Assembly (NCBI GenBank): GCA_014058105.1
Contig: JACGCM010001346.1
Coordinates: 434,001 to 498,000 of the forward strand
Length of the DNA: 64,000 bases
Source of the DNA: Kingdonia uniflora
Lineage: Eukaryota > Streptophyta > Magnoliopsida > Ranunculales > Circaeasteraceae
Direction of reading: 5' to 3'
Below, one piece after another: positions 10,560-22,521 of the stretch; within the stretch, counting starts at the first letter, position 1; every line of letters begins with the position of its first letter. Both the position numbers and the translations under genes were made by a program. The notes under the pieces are model-generated. The model saw nothing but the letters and a program-made list of their open reading frames with translations, did no database searches and was not told the origin of the DNA.

Positions 10560-12304
10560 TCTTTATCTTAAGGTGTGAGATCGCATCATTCTGATAATCT
10601 CCTGCGTTTGAATCTATTAGAGCTGGTGATTTGATTGATCTCGATCATGTTGTTGTGGTGCATATGATAAAGATGCTTCTCCTCAGCTTGATCTTCGACC
10701 TTGATAATTTCAAGCTGCTTCTTATAGTTGCCATTGTTGTACGATTTCAGATCTACAATATATTCGAACATCCGTTCCTCCTTGAAAATGAGTTCGAGCA
10801 ACCTCTATAAAGTATAACAATTGTCAATACAATGATGTTTAACCTTATGATGCATGCACTAGGGTCAGCTCTCGATTGGTTCCAATGGTTGGGAGAGATG
10901 GTAGAGCTTGTCTTTTGTGAAAATTGGAAAAATTATAGATATTTGAACATTCACCTTTGAGACGACAAGTTTGACCTGTGGTCCGCCTTTCTGAAGGTTG
11001 CTAGTATTTCCCTTGGCGCTCTTCTGGTCACCCTGGTCCTCCTTAGGTTCTGTGTTCCAATCTGTAGAGGGTCCTTTTGTGGTAAGGATGGATTTAGTAG
11101 ACTTATGTCTTTCGGACATCATCCTTTCCAGGTCAACGTAACCATTGACCTTGGTGATCATATTCTCCAAGGTCGCAGATTTGTTGAGGATGAGGTATTC
11201 TTTGGCTTTGCAATCCAGCTAGAGTGCATTGGTGAAAGCAGTAATAGCAGTCTTTTGATCATGATTGTCCACTTTATGCGTGAGTTCCAAGAACTTCTTT
11301 GCAAATGCTTCGAGCTTCTCTCCGTTGGATTGTTTGAGACTAATAAGAGAATACAAATTTTCTTTTTTTTCTTTGTTTTGGGCACATGTTTTAATGTATT
11401 ATTTATGCAGCTGGTCGAATGTGCATATAGGGTATTCTGGTAGATAATGGAACCATCGGAGTGGTTCCACCAACGAACTTGTGGTGAATAGACGACAGAG
11501 AATGTGGTTGAGATTAAAGTACAACCCCAATGAATCATGGTACTGTTGAAAGTGCTCCTTTGGATCGATACCCTTGTGTTTGCGAATTTTTGGAGTCTAA
11601 ATACCTTTCAAAATGTCCATATCGAATAGTTCTTTGGCAAGCGGACTTCGTTGAAACTTGGTAAGGTTGTCGGTTGTATCCAGAACTTGTGCTTCGATCA
11701 ATTCCTTAATCCTCTGGTCCATGCGCTCTTGTGTGACGTAGTTACAGATCGGCTGAGTGGCATGACGAGGAGGTTGTGGATTATGAGTACCGGTACCTTC
11801 ACTCAAATGATCTCGTACTGGAACCTAAGGTGGAGGTCTCTGTTCTTCCTCTTGACGGATGGAACATCGGTGACCTCGGCTAATTTCAGATTGAATCTCC
11901 CCTCCCAAATGAATGAAAGGTTGGGGTTCATTCTGAATAGGTCTGGAAATAGCCTTGCTGGTGGCTCCTTGAGGTCCCAATCTTTCCCGCAAAGAAATCT
12001 AGGAGGCTTCTGGTACCTGATCACGATCTCTTGGTGGAGGAGCCTATTGAATGTTTTATAGAACTTGCAAGGTAGTCTGCATTATAGTCATTTGATCTTC
12101 ATGTCATTTGAGCGCTGTCAAATGAACTTGTCGTTCGGCGTCGAGCTCTTTCTCACGGAGTTCTCAGTCGTGAGTTAATTGTTGTTCAAGCTCGTTGTGC
12201 TTTTCTATTTCAGTATTGAGATTCGTTCAGAGCTTTGAAAGTTGTTCCGGCTCAATTGGGAGTTGGAGCTGGACTCCAGGAGTTGGTCGGCTGGATGTGA
12301 CCAT
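10560..12304 (-). pseudogene. gag of B1
   Basis: Read from an ATG at 12304 (the sequence opens MVTSSRPTPG) and continuing leftwards. In order: a charged coiled coil (ELEQQLTHD, REKELDAER), a linker, RIKELIEAQVL, the gag core (PLRWFHYLP and ENMITKVNGYVDLERM) and a zinc-knuckle-like C-x2-H..H-x4-C block at about 10818-10859. After it comes MFEYIVDL. Stops and at least one frameshift break the core. Gag forms the particle around element RNA. Domain order and knuckle type fit the Tat lineage. Confidence 0.75.
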
Positions 12305-12364
12305 GATTGAAATGTTATAATTGAGTGATTGAATATCTTAGGATATCGTAGAAACAATTTATTT

Positions 12365-12380
12365 CCCACAGACGGCGCCA
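12365..12380 (-). other. Primer binding site of B1
   Basis: The minus strand reads TGGCGCCGTCTGTGGG two bases inside the LTR end. It is the canonical form of the site in this window; B2, A2 and C carry decayed versions of it. It would pair with the 3' end of a host tRNA to prime minus-strand DNA. Confidence 0.85.
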
Positions 12381-12382
12381 AA

Positions 12383-13000
12383 TGTAATGGCCTAATTCTG
12401 TGAGCTCGACGTGGCTTGGAATTAATCCTTACACTAATGTACCTATGACTATAATCTAGTAAACTGGAAATAACACAGGTATTTAGTATTAAAAACCTAT
12501 AAATAGGTTAAAAAACTATGACCTCGTGCTGAGGGTTTTGTAATAGTTACTTTTATTGCTTGAGGCTGATGGTATGCTATTACAAGTTATCTCCAGACTA
12601 AGAAATATTTGATCTTGTGAATAAGAATTTTTGAGTGTTTGAGAATCTCAGAAGATATAATATTATTCGTGATTTCTCATATATATTCAGGTCCCTGTCT
12701 CTTCTAGAACTTCTCCTTTATATAGGCCCCTTCCGCAGCTCTTCCTCCTGCTGGAGCACGTTCTCCGAACAATGTGGTTAGTTACTATTGACTGAGTAAT
12801 TGTAGATTTCGTGAGAGGTAGGTGGTTTTGATTTGTTCAGGTTTTTCGATTTAAGCTCAACCCACGTTTATTATCAGTTCATGGAGTATGTCATAATGCT
12901 TGACTGATAAGTCATGTAGAGGACGCGTGAGCCTGATATGGAGGTAGTTCGAACTGAGGACAACCCGATTCAAGGTGAGATCAAGGGATAGGCCCCTATA
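12383..13000 (-). repeat. 5' LTR of B1
   Basis: On the plus strand it starts TGTAATGGCC and ends ATAGGCCCCTATA; the terminal CA has mutated to TA. It aligns over most of its length with both B2 LTRs, including the block around CACGACCTCGT and the TATA region. A minus-strand TATA box (TATATAAAGG) lies at about 12715-12724, so transcription would run leftwards into gag. The bases just outside are CCTCC. Confidence 0.85.
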
Positions 13001-13164
13001 CCTCCTAGGATTACCTCTTTTAACTCTGTCTCTTTGTTATTTTATTTATATTTAGTTTATAATTTTCCTTTCATGAGAGTATATATAGTGTTGCGAACTT
13101 TACTGCTAAATATTTGCTTAATTGTTTTTATTAGATTTTATTAATTAAAGAACCATCAAATTGG

Positions 13165-13861
13165 TGTAGTAGCCTACTTCAAAGCCTACTCGAAGATCTT
13201 AAAGTCCAGTCAATACACAAACAAGCCTCCCAGAGATCATCCGAAGTCGAAGCTTCGACTCCAAACAAAGCCTTGAGAACGGACTTCGCATTGCAGCAGA
13301 AACACTTCGACCATATCCGTACATGGTTGAAGTATGACAAGAAATACAGCCAACTCACTAGACAAGACGGTGCAATGGTTGGTCCTTGCAGCTACAGTGA
13401 CAGGCCCAACCACTGCCACAGTATCAAAGTACAGTGACAGGCCCAACAACTATTACAATGACAGTACCGACATTTCCGGCGCCCATACCCCCGCCTGAAT
13501 ATCCGGATGGTACCCTTGTAATCTGACCTAACCTTGGTGACTCAGCCCTTCCATTGTTCTATAAATAGAAGAGATGGTGAGCCAAGGAGGAGTAACGAAA
13601 ATTCTCCCCAGCCCCTTTGCGGTTTACCTTCGATTACCCTGTAAAACCCAGTAATCAAACCTTCGACTACTCGACAGAAATATAAACACTCATAAAAATC
13701 CTCCTTGGAGGTCGTGGGGAGTCACATTCCAGGCCTCTAAGCAAGAATATTTTCTATTGATCACTCTAATTCTAGATAATGTACTTGTATTCCATTGCAT
13801 GAAGATATAACTCTGTGGTGTAAGAGCCAATTTCTCCTCCTTAAGAAGTTAGGCCCCTACA
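13165..13861 (+). repeat. 5' LTR of A2
   Basis: 697 bp, TGTAGTAGCC...GGCCCCTACA. A TATA box (TATAAATAG) sits at 13560-13568, followed about 30 bp later by the likely transcription start. The sequence aligns end to end with the 3' LTR at 21248-21983, which has about 40 extra bases, part of them near its 5' end. Confidence 0.93.
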
Positions 13862-13884
13862 TTTGTCGTTGTTTGTGCTTCCCA
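13862..13884 (+). other. Decayed primer binding site of A2
   Basis: Directly after the LTR the sequence is TTTGTCGTTGTTTGTGCTTC. It lines up with the canonical TTTGGCGCCGTCTGTGGGAA of B1 and has several substitutions, mostly G to T or C to T. It would no longer prime efficiently. Confidence 0.65.
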
Positions 13885-13976
13885 CTCTACCAATCTCCTT
13901 TTCTCTTTCCCTCCCCTTTGTTTTCAACTTCCACATACTCTCCTCAATACACCCACCCTCCATTCTAGCTTAACCC

Positions 13977-15400
13977 ATGCCGGCATCGCCAGTGACGGAG
14001 TGGCTGCCCAAATAGTCCTACTATCTTAACAATTCGTTCAAGCTGAGGAGCGCCACCATGCACAACTTCACCAGGAGCGTGAAAACTACCGAATGGAGCA
14101 GGAAACTGAACGGAACCACCGCTTGGACGATGAGAACAGACAAAAGAGGGTAATGGATGAGTTTTACAACACCGTTCGAGAGCTGCAAAGACTACAGCCT
14201 CTAGACGCTGCTCACCCTTCCCAAGCACCCGACCCACCGCGCGTGTCTACCTGCGCCCGTCTGGGCCCCCTGCCAACTCTTAAAGTACCCCCAGTCTGTA
14301 TCCAGACCGAGGGTGCCCCCACATTATTCCTCCTAATGGCTCCATCCATCTTGGTATTCAGCCCACAGAAAATTATTCTGACTCCACCCTCCGATCCTGT
14401 AGACACCCCATACGCCGCCCTACTCGAAAATGTCTCTGGGAGCGCAGCGCCAAACACGTTCCACCCACTCGACCTCACCATCCTCGAATACCTCGATCTC
14501 CCCTCATCCTGCATATGTTGTACAACAGGACTTTGACCATAAAATTCAACCTGCTATTTGCGTCAGCGCGAGCCCCACTTCCAACTCCTAGAGTTGCCTT
14601 AACAACCCTATATGCCCCAAACTTCTCGCTATCGAGATACCCCCCAATTTCCGTGCTCACAAACTCGGCAAATACCATAACACAGACCCTCAATCGCACA
14701 TTCTCAAATTCCAAAATTCCTTGAGCCACTATTCCACAGCCAATTACCTGTTATGTCGCATTTTTCTCACTAGCCTTACTGATAGCCCCCTTCGATGGTA
14801 TCACAAGCTCCCAAATGGCTCGATCCGAAGCTTCGAACAACTGTCATAGCTTTTCATCGCCCAGTTTGCCTTCAATAACAGAGAGGTCAGAATCGATGCC
14901 CCGTTCAATTTTAGAAAATCCAGCAATGAAACACTCGAAGCCTTCACCAAGAGGTTCCTTGATAAATCACAGAAAGTTGAGAATCTTGACTGCGTGAATG
15001 TTGTGCTCGCATACTCAAATGCCCTACCAGATCACATCCGTGTGAAATAATACTTGGTTCTCTACAAACCTTGAACCCTCGAGGAGATGCTCTCGAAGGT
15101 CAATGGCTATATCGACCATGAACGTCTCCACGAATCCAATAAATAGGGCCATCCTTCGACCGCCAACTACAATAAACCTCGACAAAACCCACCTTATACT
15201 CAAATACCCCTGATCGTTCCTGTCTCACAGGAAACTGGGAACCACAAACGCCCCAATAATGACATCAATACTGAAGCCCGTATGAAGCGACCGAAACCTG
15301 TCCTGCCCATACTCATTGCCCCTCTCAGCACCCTTCTACTACATATAAAGGCCGACCCCATTTGGTGTATCCCGTACCCTTTCGAAGTCAGATCAGGCTA
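13977..15400 (+). pseudogene. gag of A2
   Basis: Starts near an ATG at 13977. The first part encodes a charged, coiled-coil-like N-terminus in a shifted frame (EETERNHRLDDENRQK region at 14093-14240). The gag core follows at about 14520-15150, with SPLRWYHKLPNGSIRSFEQL and ETLEAFTKRFLDKSQ clearly readable, then LEEMLSKVNGYIDHERLHE. Several stops (for example after FEQLS) and frame changes mark it as dead. No intact zinc knuckle was found. Confidence 0.75.
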
Positions 15401-15639
15401 ACCTTACTGTGCCAATCACAAATGTAACTGCCACCATACCAACAAATGCCTTGCCTTCCAGCGCTCCCTCGAGATCATCCACAAAGAAGGTCGTCTACAT
15501 CAGTATGTTGTCGACCTTCCCAGCTACCTTGACAGGTCATACCTTAAATCTCAACCCACCTCTATTGCTGACCCCGCCGAGGTGCATATCTACCGAGAAA
15601 ACTTCATCGAGGTCAACAACATAGACAACGGGTATTCTA

Positions 15640-16075
15640 AGAGTAAGTGCAAGCGTGTCAAAGAATGCTACAAACTCACTTATCTGGAGAAATTACCTGC
15701 CTCCTGCCAGGATCAAGCCTTTCCCCTCAACCTGAAGGCATATCTTTCATCGACTGTGATACTTCCCACGTTCAATTTCCCCACTCAGACCCTATAGTCA
15801 TCATGATTAAGGTCAAAAACCTTGTCCTCCACACCATGCTAATCGATACAGGAAGTCTAGCCGATGCACTTTTCCTTCAGACTATTCAAACAATGAAGAA
15901 GACTGATCTCATTACTGCTGCCAATGTCGAATTGAAAGGCTTCAATGCGGCCACAAAAGTTGTTGTTGGCCGAATAACCCTGCCAGTTACTGTAGGGTTC
16001 AATGTGGCCACAAAAGTCATACTTCAAATCAGCTTCTTATCATCGATAAGAAGTCAGAATACCTCGGTATCCTAG
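15640..16075 (+). pseudogene. Aspartic protease domain of A2 pol
   Basis: Open for 142 codons up to 16075. The catalytic loop is MLIDTGSLADALF, so the D-T-G-S residues are all present. The family block before it (FIDCDTSHVQFPHSDPIV) and the flap region (GRITLPVTVGF) are recognisable. The segment ends with a frameshift into the linker that leads to RT. Confidence 0.8.
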
Positions 16076-16416
16076 GGTGCGACTGGCTCCACGCCATGCG
16101 TGCCATGCCTTTGACCTACCATCAGACCCTTCATTTTGCTACCTCGAAGTTACTTGGAGCTTGAAAGGCTCTCAACGCCTCGCCCGTTCATGCGAGCACC
16201 CGGAAACTCTTCAGCCGCTCATAGAAATCACTGCCTTTTTCTATCACAAAAATTTCAACAGATACAACCGTACCCATCGAACCCACTGTTTATATCGAAC
16301 TCGATAGTCCTGGTTGAGGTACATTCATAGGATCTTCTGTAGACAAAGCGGAACGCCTCGAGCTTACAGATTTCCTTTGAGCAAATAAAGATGTCTTTGC
16401 ATGAACATTCTGGAAG

Positions 16417-17830
16417 ATGCCCGGCGTCGACCCCAATTTAGCGTGCCATCGCCTAGACCTCATTCCCCATTCCTCTGCAGTAAAACAGAAGAAGCGTAAC
16501 CTGACACCACGACTTCAAGAAGTAGTGAACCTTGAAGTAGACAAGCTCATAGCCGCAGGATTTATCAGAGAAGTAAAGTACGCCGACTGGATATCAAATA
16601 TTATGGCAGTTCCCAAGAAGAACGGCAAGATCAGAATATGTGTTGACTTCGCAGACCTTAACAAGTACACACCGAAGGAGAGTTTCACCTCCCGATCATC
16701 TCAGTACTCCCCGATGCCACTGTAGGACATGAACGCCTATCAATGATGGACTCGGCTTCGGGTTACAATTAGGTACCCTTCCTCCCCGGTGATCAACTTA
16801 AAACTTCCTTTATCACTAAACAGGGCCTTTACTGCTTTAACGTCATGCCCTTCGGCCTTAAAAATATGGGAGCCACTTACCAATGCCTTCTCACAACCAT
16901 GTTTAAACCCTTGCTTGGCAAGTCAGTCAAAGTTTACATCGACGACATGTTATACAAGAGCCGTCGAAACAAACCCACATTCAAGATTTAACCGACGTCT
17001 TTTCGATACTTCGAGCATACAACATGAAACACAACCTAGATAATTCCCAATTTAGTACTTCGCCTGGTAAATTTTTAGGCCATCTCATCAGTAAATGATG
17101 TATCAAGATCGACCCCGCACACATTTGAGCCCTCACCGACATGCTTTCGCCCCGAACCAAAAAAGATGTCCAAAAAGTTGCTGGTAAGATCGTCGCCCTC
17201 AACCATTTCATTTCCAAATCCTCCGACAGATATGTTTGGCTCTTTTCCCTCTTTCGCGACCAAGGCGTCCAGAAAACAAAAAAGTTAAACAACCTTGAGA
17301 TTAACTGGACAGCCGAATGTGAACAGGCCTTTCTCGAACTCAAAACTTATCTTGGCAGGCCATTTATTATCAACATCCCTATCGACGGCGAAGCACTCTT
17401 TTTGTACCTCGCTGTTACAGATACCTCTATCAGTTCAGTAGTTATTCGAATCGACTCAAACATCGAGAAACATGTATATTTTATTAGTAAAACTCTAACA
17501 TCCACAGAAACTCGATATTTTAAACTTGATCGTTTGCTCCTCACCCTTGTCTACTCTGCCCATAAACTCAAACCATATTTTCAAGCCCACCCCATTCATA
17601 TTATAACAAATTACCCCCTTCAAGAAGTACTCAGTAAAAAAGAGAAGCCTAGACGAGTACAACAGTGGTCTTTGTACCTTGGTGAACATGACATTACATT
17701 TCAGAAGCAGATATCCCAGAAAAGTCAGGCAGTAGAAGACTTCCACGCTGACTTCCCGGTAGAAGATTTCAATTGGGATGAACATGAAGATGACTTAACA
17801 AAAGACCAACCCAAAGTAACAGATCCTTGA
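16417..17830 (+). pseudogene. Reverse transcriptase and RNase H of A2
   Basis: RT begins GVDPNLACHRLDL and continues with VDKLIAAGFIREVKYADWIS, VPKKNGKIRICVDFADLNK, then a frameshift. The catalytic block VYIDDMLYKS appears at about 16933, and PRTKKDVQKVAGKIVALN further down. The RNase H part is in one long open frame (17141-17830) with YLAVTDTSISSVVIRID, KTLTSTETRYFKLDRLLL, ITNYPLQEVLSKKEKPRRV and QQWSLYLGEHDITF. This is the best preserved pol segment of A2. Confidence 0.85.
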
Positions 17831-17847
17831 ATCCCTAACAATGGCTA

Positions 17848-18240
17848 GCGTTAATTCACAGACGGATCCGCTGGACCTAATGGCCGAGGAATTGGTATTG
17901 TCTTGGTCATACCCACCAATGATCGAATAGAGAAGGCCGTCAAACTTACCTTTGAATGTTCTAACAACGAAGCTGAGTACGAAGCCTTGATCCACGGCCT
18001 CGACCTTGCTCTCGACCTCGGCATTCCCAAACTTGTAGCTTCCACAGGTTCTCAACTTGTTCAGAGGCACTACACAGGTGAAAATTAAGCTAATGGTCGC
18101 ATGGTTGACTATGCTCCTATCGTTCGACAGCGCATGGACCATTTTCCCAAAAAATCTACTATCACTTATTACCCTCGAGGAGAAAACTGATATGCAGATG
18201 CCCTAACCTACATAACAGCTATGTTAGGCCAATCAGAATC
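17848..18240 (+). pseudogene. Second (archaeal-type) RNase H of A2
   Basis: Contains TDGSAGPNGRGIGIVL, then FECSNNEAEYEALIHGLDLA, SQLVQRHYTG, MVDYAPIV and ITYYPRGEN.YADALTYI. The DGS aspartate, the AEYEAL glutamate and the later acidic residues of the RNase H site can be pointed out. Only two or three stops interrupt it. Such a duplicate RNase H between RNase H and integrase is characteristic of Tat elements. Confidence 0.8.
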
Positions 18241-18469
18241 CCGGACCCTCCATATCAAAGTACACGAACGCCCCAGTATCGACCAGATGGAAGTCAATGC
18301 CATTAATACTGGGGGCGAGAGTATCAATTCAGACGACTGGCGAACACCATTCCGCCATAACCTCATCAATGCAACCTTCCCAAATGATACCAAAGGCAGA
18401 CGATCGCCGTTAGAGAATTACCGCAGATATCTCAGGCCGAAGCCTCTGCAATTCTTGCTGAACTTCACG

Positions 18470-19551
18470 AAGAAACCTGCGGTGCTCACACTGCTTGTCA
18501 TTCTATTGCCCTTCGAGCCGTCTCTCAGGAATTATTCTGGCTGAAAATGAAAAAGCAAGCTGAAGAATACGCCAAACACTGTGATAAATTCCAACGTCAT
18601 GCTCACGACATCCATTGCCCTTCATAAGACCTCCATTTCAGTCAAGTCTACTGGCCATTCAAAAGATGGGCTATCGATCACATTGGCCCTTTTCCCAATG
18701 CCTCAGGCAGCCGAGAAAACATTCTTGTTGTAGCAGACTATTTTACCAAATGGGTCGAAGCCGTACCTTTGTGCTGAACCAGAGAAGAAGAAGTTATCAA
18801 ATTTTTATGGGAAAACATCATCACACGCTTTAGCTGCCTTCATATGATCCGATGCGAGAATGGTCCCCAGTTTATCTGTAGCAAAGTCAGAAATTTTCTC
18901 AAGAGGCATAACATCATCCTCTCCCCCTCAACATCTTTCTGCCCCCAAGGAAATGGTCAAGTCAAAGTAATAATTAAAACTATAGTCGATTGTCTCAAGA
19001 AAATAGTCAATGCAAAGAAAGCTCGATGGGTTCATAAGTTACAGCATGTCCTCGGGGCCAATCGAACAATACCAATAAAATCAACAGGGTACACCCTTTT
19101 CCTTCTAGCATACGGTACTGACACTGTTCTCCCTACTCAATTAGAAGGACCTGCACGAGATCCCAACCTCCCGGACGAAGACAACGAGTTCGAACTCGGC
19201 TGCAACATGTTATGGATCGATAAAACCAGAGACCGAGCCATCGGTAATCTTGGCCGCTACCATACATCCCTTCAGAAGTCCTACAACTAGAGAGTTCCAC
19301 TACAAAGTTTCAATATCGGAGATCTGGTACTTTGATCTATTAACCAATCCTTGAAGCCTCAGAATGCTGGCAAGCTTGCCAAATTTTGGGAAAGACCTTA
19401 TGTCGTGTACAACAAAACTGACAAGGGTTTATGCTATCTGATGGCAGAAGAAGAAGGGCCTCTACCAAACTCGTGGAATACAATGCAGCTGGTCTCCTAT
19501 AATAGGCGACGACCTCAACCTTATACAACTGATGTAACACAGAATAATTAA
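18470..19551 (+). pseudogene. Integrase of A2
   Basis: The first catalytic aspartate lies in WAIDHIGPFPNASGS. The second block reads IRCENGPQFICSKV, with glutamate in place of the catalytic aspartate. The third reads CPQGNGQVKVIIKTI, with lysine in place of the catalytic glutamate. Downstream are YRLP-like, TGYTLFLLAYGTDTVLPTQL and the C-terminal block FNIGDLVL / LAKFWERPYVVYN, ending at a stop near 19551. Two of three catalytic residues are lost. Confidence 0.85.
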
Positions 19552-19599
19552 TAAATAACTTTTCCACCCATACTTCGTCTCCTCTTTTCAATGAATTTC

Positions 19600-20335
19600 T
19601 TAGTTTAACTTAGGTATTATGTCAACCCTACGATCTGACTGATACTTAGGATTGACCGTGAGATTTTTCAAACCCCCAAATTCGTACCAACTCGAGGGGC
19701 AAGAATAGTCGAAAGACCGGACCTTCGGGAATGTATTGGGGGAGAACAGTTATGCTTCGTTATGGCTTAGGCCTTCAAATTCTTGTCGATTTCCTGGTTT
19801 ACTCTAAGTATCATGTCAACCCTCGACCCGATAGATACTTGGGGGCGACCTTAAAATTTTCAAGCTTCCAATTTCGAGCAAACTCAAGGGGCAAGGATGG
19901 TCGAAAGACCGGACCCTCGACGATGCATTGGGGGAAAACAGATATGCTTTGATCAGGTTAAAAACCATCGAAGTCCAGTCGATTTTTTAGTTTACCCTGG
20001 GTATCATGTCCACCCTCGCCCTGACTGATACTTGGGAGCGACCTTAAAATTTTGAAGTTTGCAACATTCTAGCAAACTCGAGGGGCACGAATGGTTGAAA
20101 GGCCGGACCCTCGGGAATACGCTGGTGGCCAACACTTCTTGCTTCGCTATGGCTTAGGCCTTCGAAGTCCAGTAAATTTTTTGGTTTCCTCTAGGCATCA
20201 CATCCCCTCGGCCTAACTGATACTCGGGGGCGACCTTAAAATTTTACAAACTTCCAACATTCAAGCAGACTCGAGTGGCACGAATGGTCGACCGACCGGA
20301 CCATCAGGAATGCGTTGGTGGTGACCACGTTTTAC
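19600..20335 (+). repeat. Four tandem repeats of about 193 bp in A2 3' UTR
   Basis: The marker GATACT-(T/C) followed by GG(G)GCGACC recurs at 19641, 19834, 20027 and 20219, giving spacings of 193, 193 and 192 bp. Each unit also holds AACTCGAGGGGCA, GGTCGAAAGACCGGACC and a GCTTAGGCCTTCGAAGTCC-like segment. The array starts right after the end of pol. No ORF crosses it. Confidence 0.9.
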
Positions 20336-20847
20336 ATTGATGTGGCTTCAGTCTTCGATGTTCTGCAGATCCCTCAATTTCAAAAGAGGTATCACAACAT
20401 CCTTGAAGCTCTTCGGGGTTTGATCACTCTACAGTCATTCGACAGAAATAGTACATACAGATACTATTATACAAGAATATCTACAATTCTCCTAAATGTA
20501 AAGAAGATTCTTAACATCATACATCAGGGTAACAGTTTCAACACAACTCAAGTTAAGCCACACATCAAGAGTTTGGTTCAAACTAAGCCAATAGAATAAC
20601 CCTCAATATTTCAACAATCAAGAAGAAAGCAAGGCTAGAACAAGAAAGCAAATTTAGTTCAGAACATCAGGCATAAATTCAAAAGTAGCTCAGACTCAAA
20701 TTTAGAAGTTTAATAGATAAGCAGCATCAGTACAGTACACCAACCAAAACAGCAAATTAAAAATCCCAATTACATTTAAACTAAAGCAAAAAAAACAACA
20801 ACAGAAATCTCAAAATAAAACCCTGCACCATCACCTTCACCACCGCC

Positions 20848-21090
20848 TTAAACTGCAACCCTACTTCCTGAAGGTCCAGTTCCACTCGCCGAGTTTTGTT
20901 CCTTTATCTCCTCTTCTGCACAAATGAGGCATTCGGCTAAAGCTGACAGAAAGAGGTACCTTTTCTCCGAAGTCGTATAGTTGTACTTCAGTTGCTCCCA
21001 AAAATAGGCATAAGGCTCCCAAAGATAGGCATAAAATAGAAGATGAAATTGCAATATCCCTAACCCCATAACCCATACTAATAGCCTCAT
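20848..21090 (-). pseudogene. Antisense ORF remnant of A2
   Basis: A minus-strand open frame of 80 codons ending at 20848. It reads EPYAYFWEQLKYNYTTSEKRY, LFLSALAECLICAEEEI and a short tail. The PYA, W, RY-FL and LAE...EE residues match the two antisense copies in A1, which identifies it as the C-terminus of the family A antisense protein. Most of the N-terminal part has been deleted in A2. Its product is unknown. Confidence 0.6.
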
Positions 21091-21234
21091 TTCATTTATA
21101 ACCCTATAACTCCCAAAATCTCTTTATTACCCTCTTTTATTACCTACCCGAAAACTAACAGTTAAACCGCTCAACTTCCAAGGCCAAATTTTTTTCTCAG
21201 CAAATGCCTTTATACCTGTTTTCGAGCCTTCCCT

Positions 21235-21247
21235 AAGAGGGGGAAAA
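21235..21247 (+). other. Polypurine tract of A2
   Basis: AAGAGGGGGAAAA directly precedes the 3' LTR start at 21248. This RNase H resistant tract primes plus-strand DNA synthesis. Confidence 0.85.
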
Positions 21248-21983
21248 TGTAGTAGCCTACTCGCAGCCTTCTACCTCAAACAGATACTCAAAGGCTACTT
21301 TAAAGTTTACTCGAATATCTTAAAGTCCAGTTAATACACAAACAAGCCTCCTAGAGATCATCCGAAGACGAGGCCTCGACTCTGAACAAAGCCTCGAGAA
21401 CACACTCCACGTTGCAGCAGAAATACTTTGACCATATCCATACATGGTTGAAGTATGACAAGACAGACAACCAGCTCACTAGACAAGACAGCGCAGTGGT
21501 TGGTCCTTGCAGCTTTAGTGACCAGCCCAACCACTGCCACACTGTCAAAGTACAAAGATAGACCCAAAACTATTATAGTGATAGTACCAACATTTCGGGC
21601 ACCTATACCCCCGCCAGAATATCCGAAATGTACCCTTGTAATATGACCTAACCTTGGTGGCTTTACCCTTCCTATATTCTATAAATAGGAGAGATGGGGA
21701 TCCAAGGAGAGGTTATAACAATTATCCCCAACCCTTTTGCAGTGTACCTTCGATCACCCTGTAAAACCCAGTACTTGAACCTTCGACTACTCAATAAAAA
21801 TATAAACACTCTTAAAAATCCTTATCAGAGGTCGCGGAGAGTCACATTCCTTGCCTTCACCCAAGTATATTCTCTATTGATCACTCTAATTCTAGATAAT
21901 GTACTTGTATTCCTTTGCTTGAAGATTTAACCCCGTGGTGTAAGAGAGCCAACTTCCCCTCCTTAAGAAGTTAGGTCCGTACA
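21248..21983 (+). repeat. 3' LTR of A2
   Basis: 736 bp, TGTAGTAGCC...GGTCCGTACA. A TATA box (TATAAATAGG) is at 21680-21689, in the same context as in the 5' LTR. It is followed by ATTGG, the second half of the target duplication. Confidence 0.93.
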
Positions 21984-21988
21984 ATTGG

Positions 21989-22521
21989 TAATAGAAAAAA
22001 AATAGAACATATTGTTAAATACTGAAACAATAAAAAAAATCGATAGATTACATCCATACACATGATTGTTAAAATTATATCAAACATTAAATAGATTACT
22101 CACCATATAAAGGCCGCATAATTGGCATATACACTTGTCCGCATTTCTTATGCTGAAGGTTTCTTCAAATCCAAAAGATAAGAGCACAGGTACCTTATTT
22201 CCTGTTAGTACGACCGCAATATGACATAGAATTTGGGTTTGCTAGAAGACTTTATTACCACAGAGATACTATGTAAACACTAAAGAATCTACATTTACAT
22301 TTACATATAATTGAAGAGGTTCCTGATACAATTCTATATAAAGTATATCAACATTATGATCCAAGTATTCAACTAATGGATGACGATTAACAACAATGTC
22401 TTTAATGATTGATGCCTACTTACATAATAAATATTCAAAGCGGGTATCCTCTATGTGCCTTAAATGCTTTGAACAAAAAGAAAGACCGTTTGAATTCCAT
22501 AACGAGAGGCACCAATTCTTG
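21989..22521. other. Unidentified old sequence between A2 and LINE
   Basis: AT-rich and mostly featureless. On the minus strand, 22270-22480 is open for roughly 70 codons with two stops and contains HPLVEYLDHNVDILYIELYQ. A possible exon end (KCGQVYMPIMRPLY followed by GTGAGT) lies near 22100-22160. I do not recognise either. It may be the edge of another decayed transposon. Confidence 0.3.

Larger units (their letters stand above)
3574..13000 (-). mobile_element. Tat-type Ty3/gypsy element B1, 3' end missing
   Basis: A minus-strand retrotransposon, read right to left: 5' LTR, primer binding site, gag, protease, RT, RNase H, second RNase H, integrase, tandem repeats, then an antisense spliced gene on the plus strand. 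It is cut off at 3574 by the LTR of A1. The presence of two RNase H domains between RT and integrase is the established mark of the Tat lineage. All coding parts carry stops or frameshifts. Confidence 0.85.
13165..21983 (+). mobile_element. Complete Tat-type Ty3/gypsy element A2
   Basis: A full element of 8819 bp with two LTRs and a perfect 5-bp target duplication, ATTGG at 13160-13164 and 21984-21988. Order: 5' LTR, decayed primer site, gag, protease, RT, RNase H, second RNase H, integrase, 193-bp tandem repeats, antisense ORF remnant, polypurine tract, 3' LTR. On a 215-bp stretch of the LTRs I counted about 27 mismatches (roughly 12 percent), so the insertion is old. All ORFs are broken. 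Confidence 0.95.

Noticed and set aside
14212..14729. Two minus-strand ORFs of 84-100 codons across A2 gag
   Set aside because: They mirror the gag region; the plus strand carries the recognisable gag motifs.
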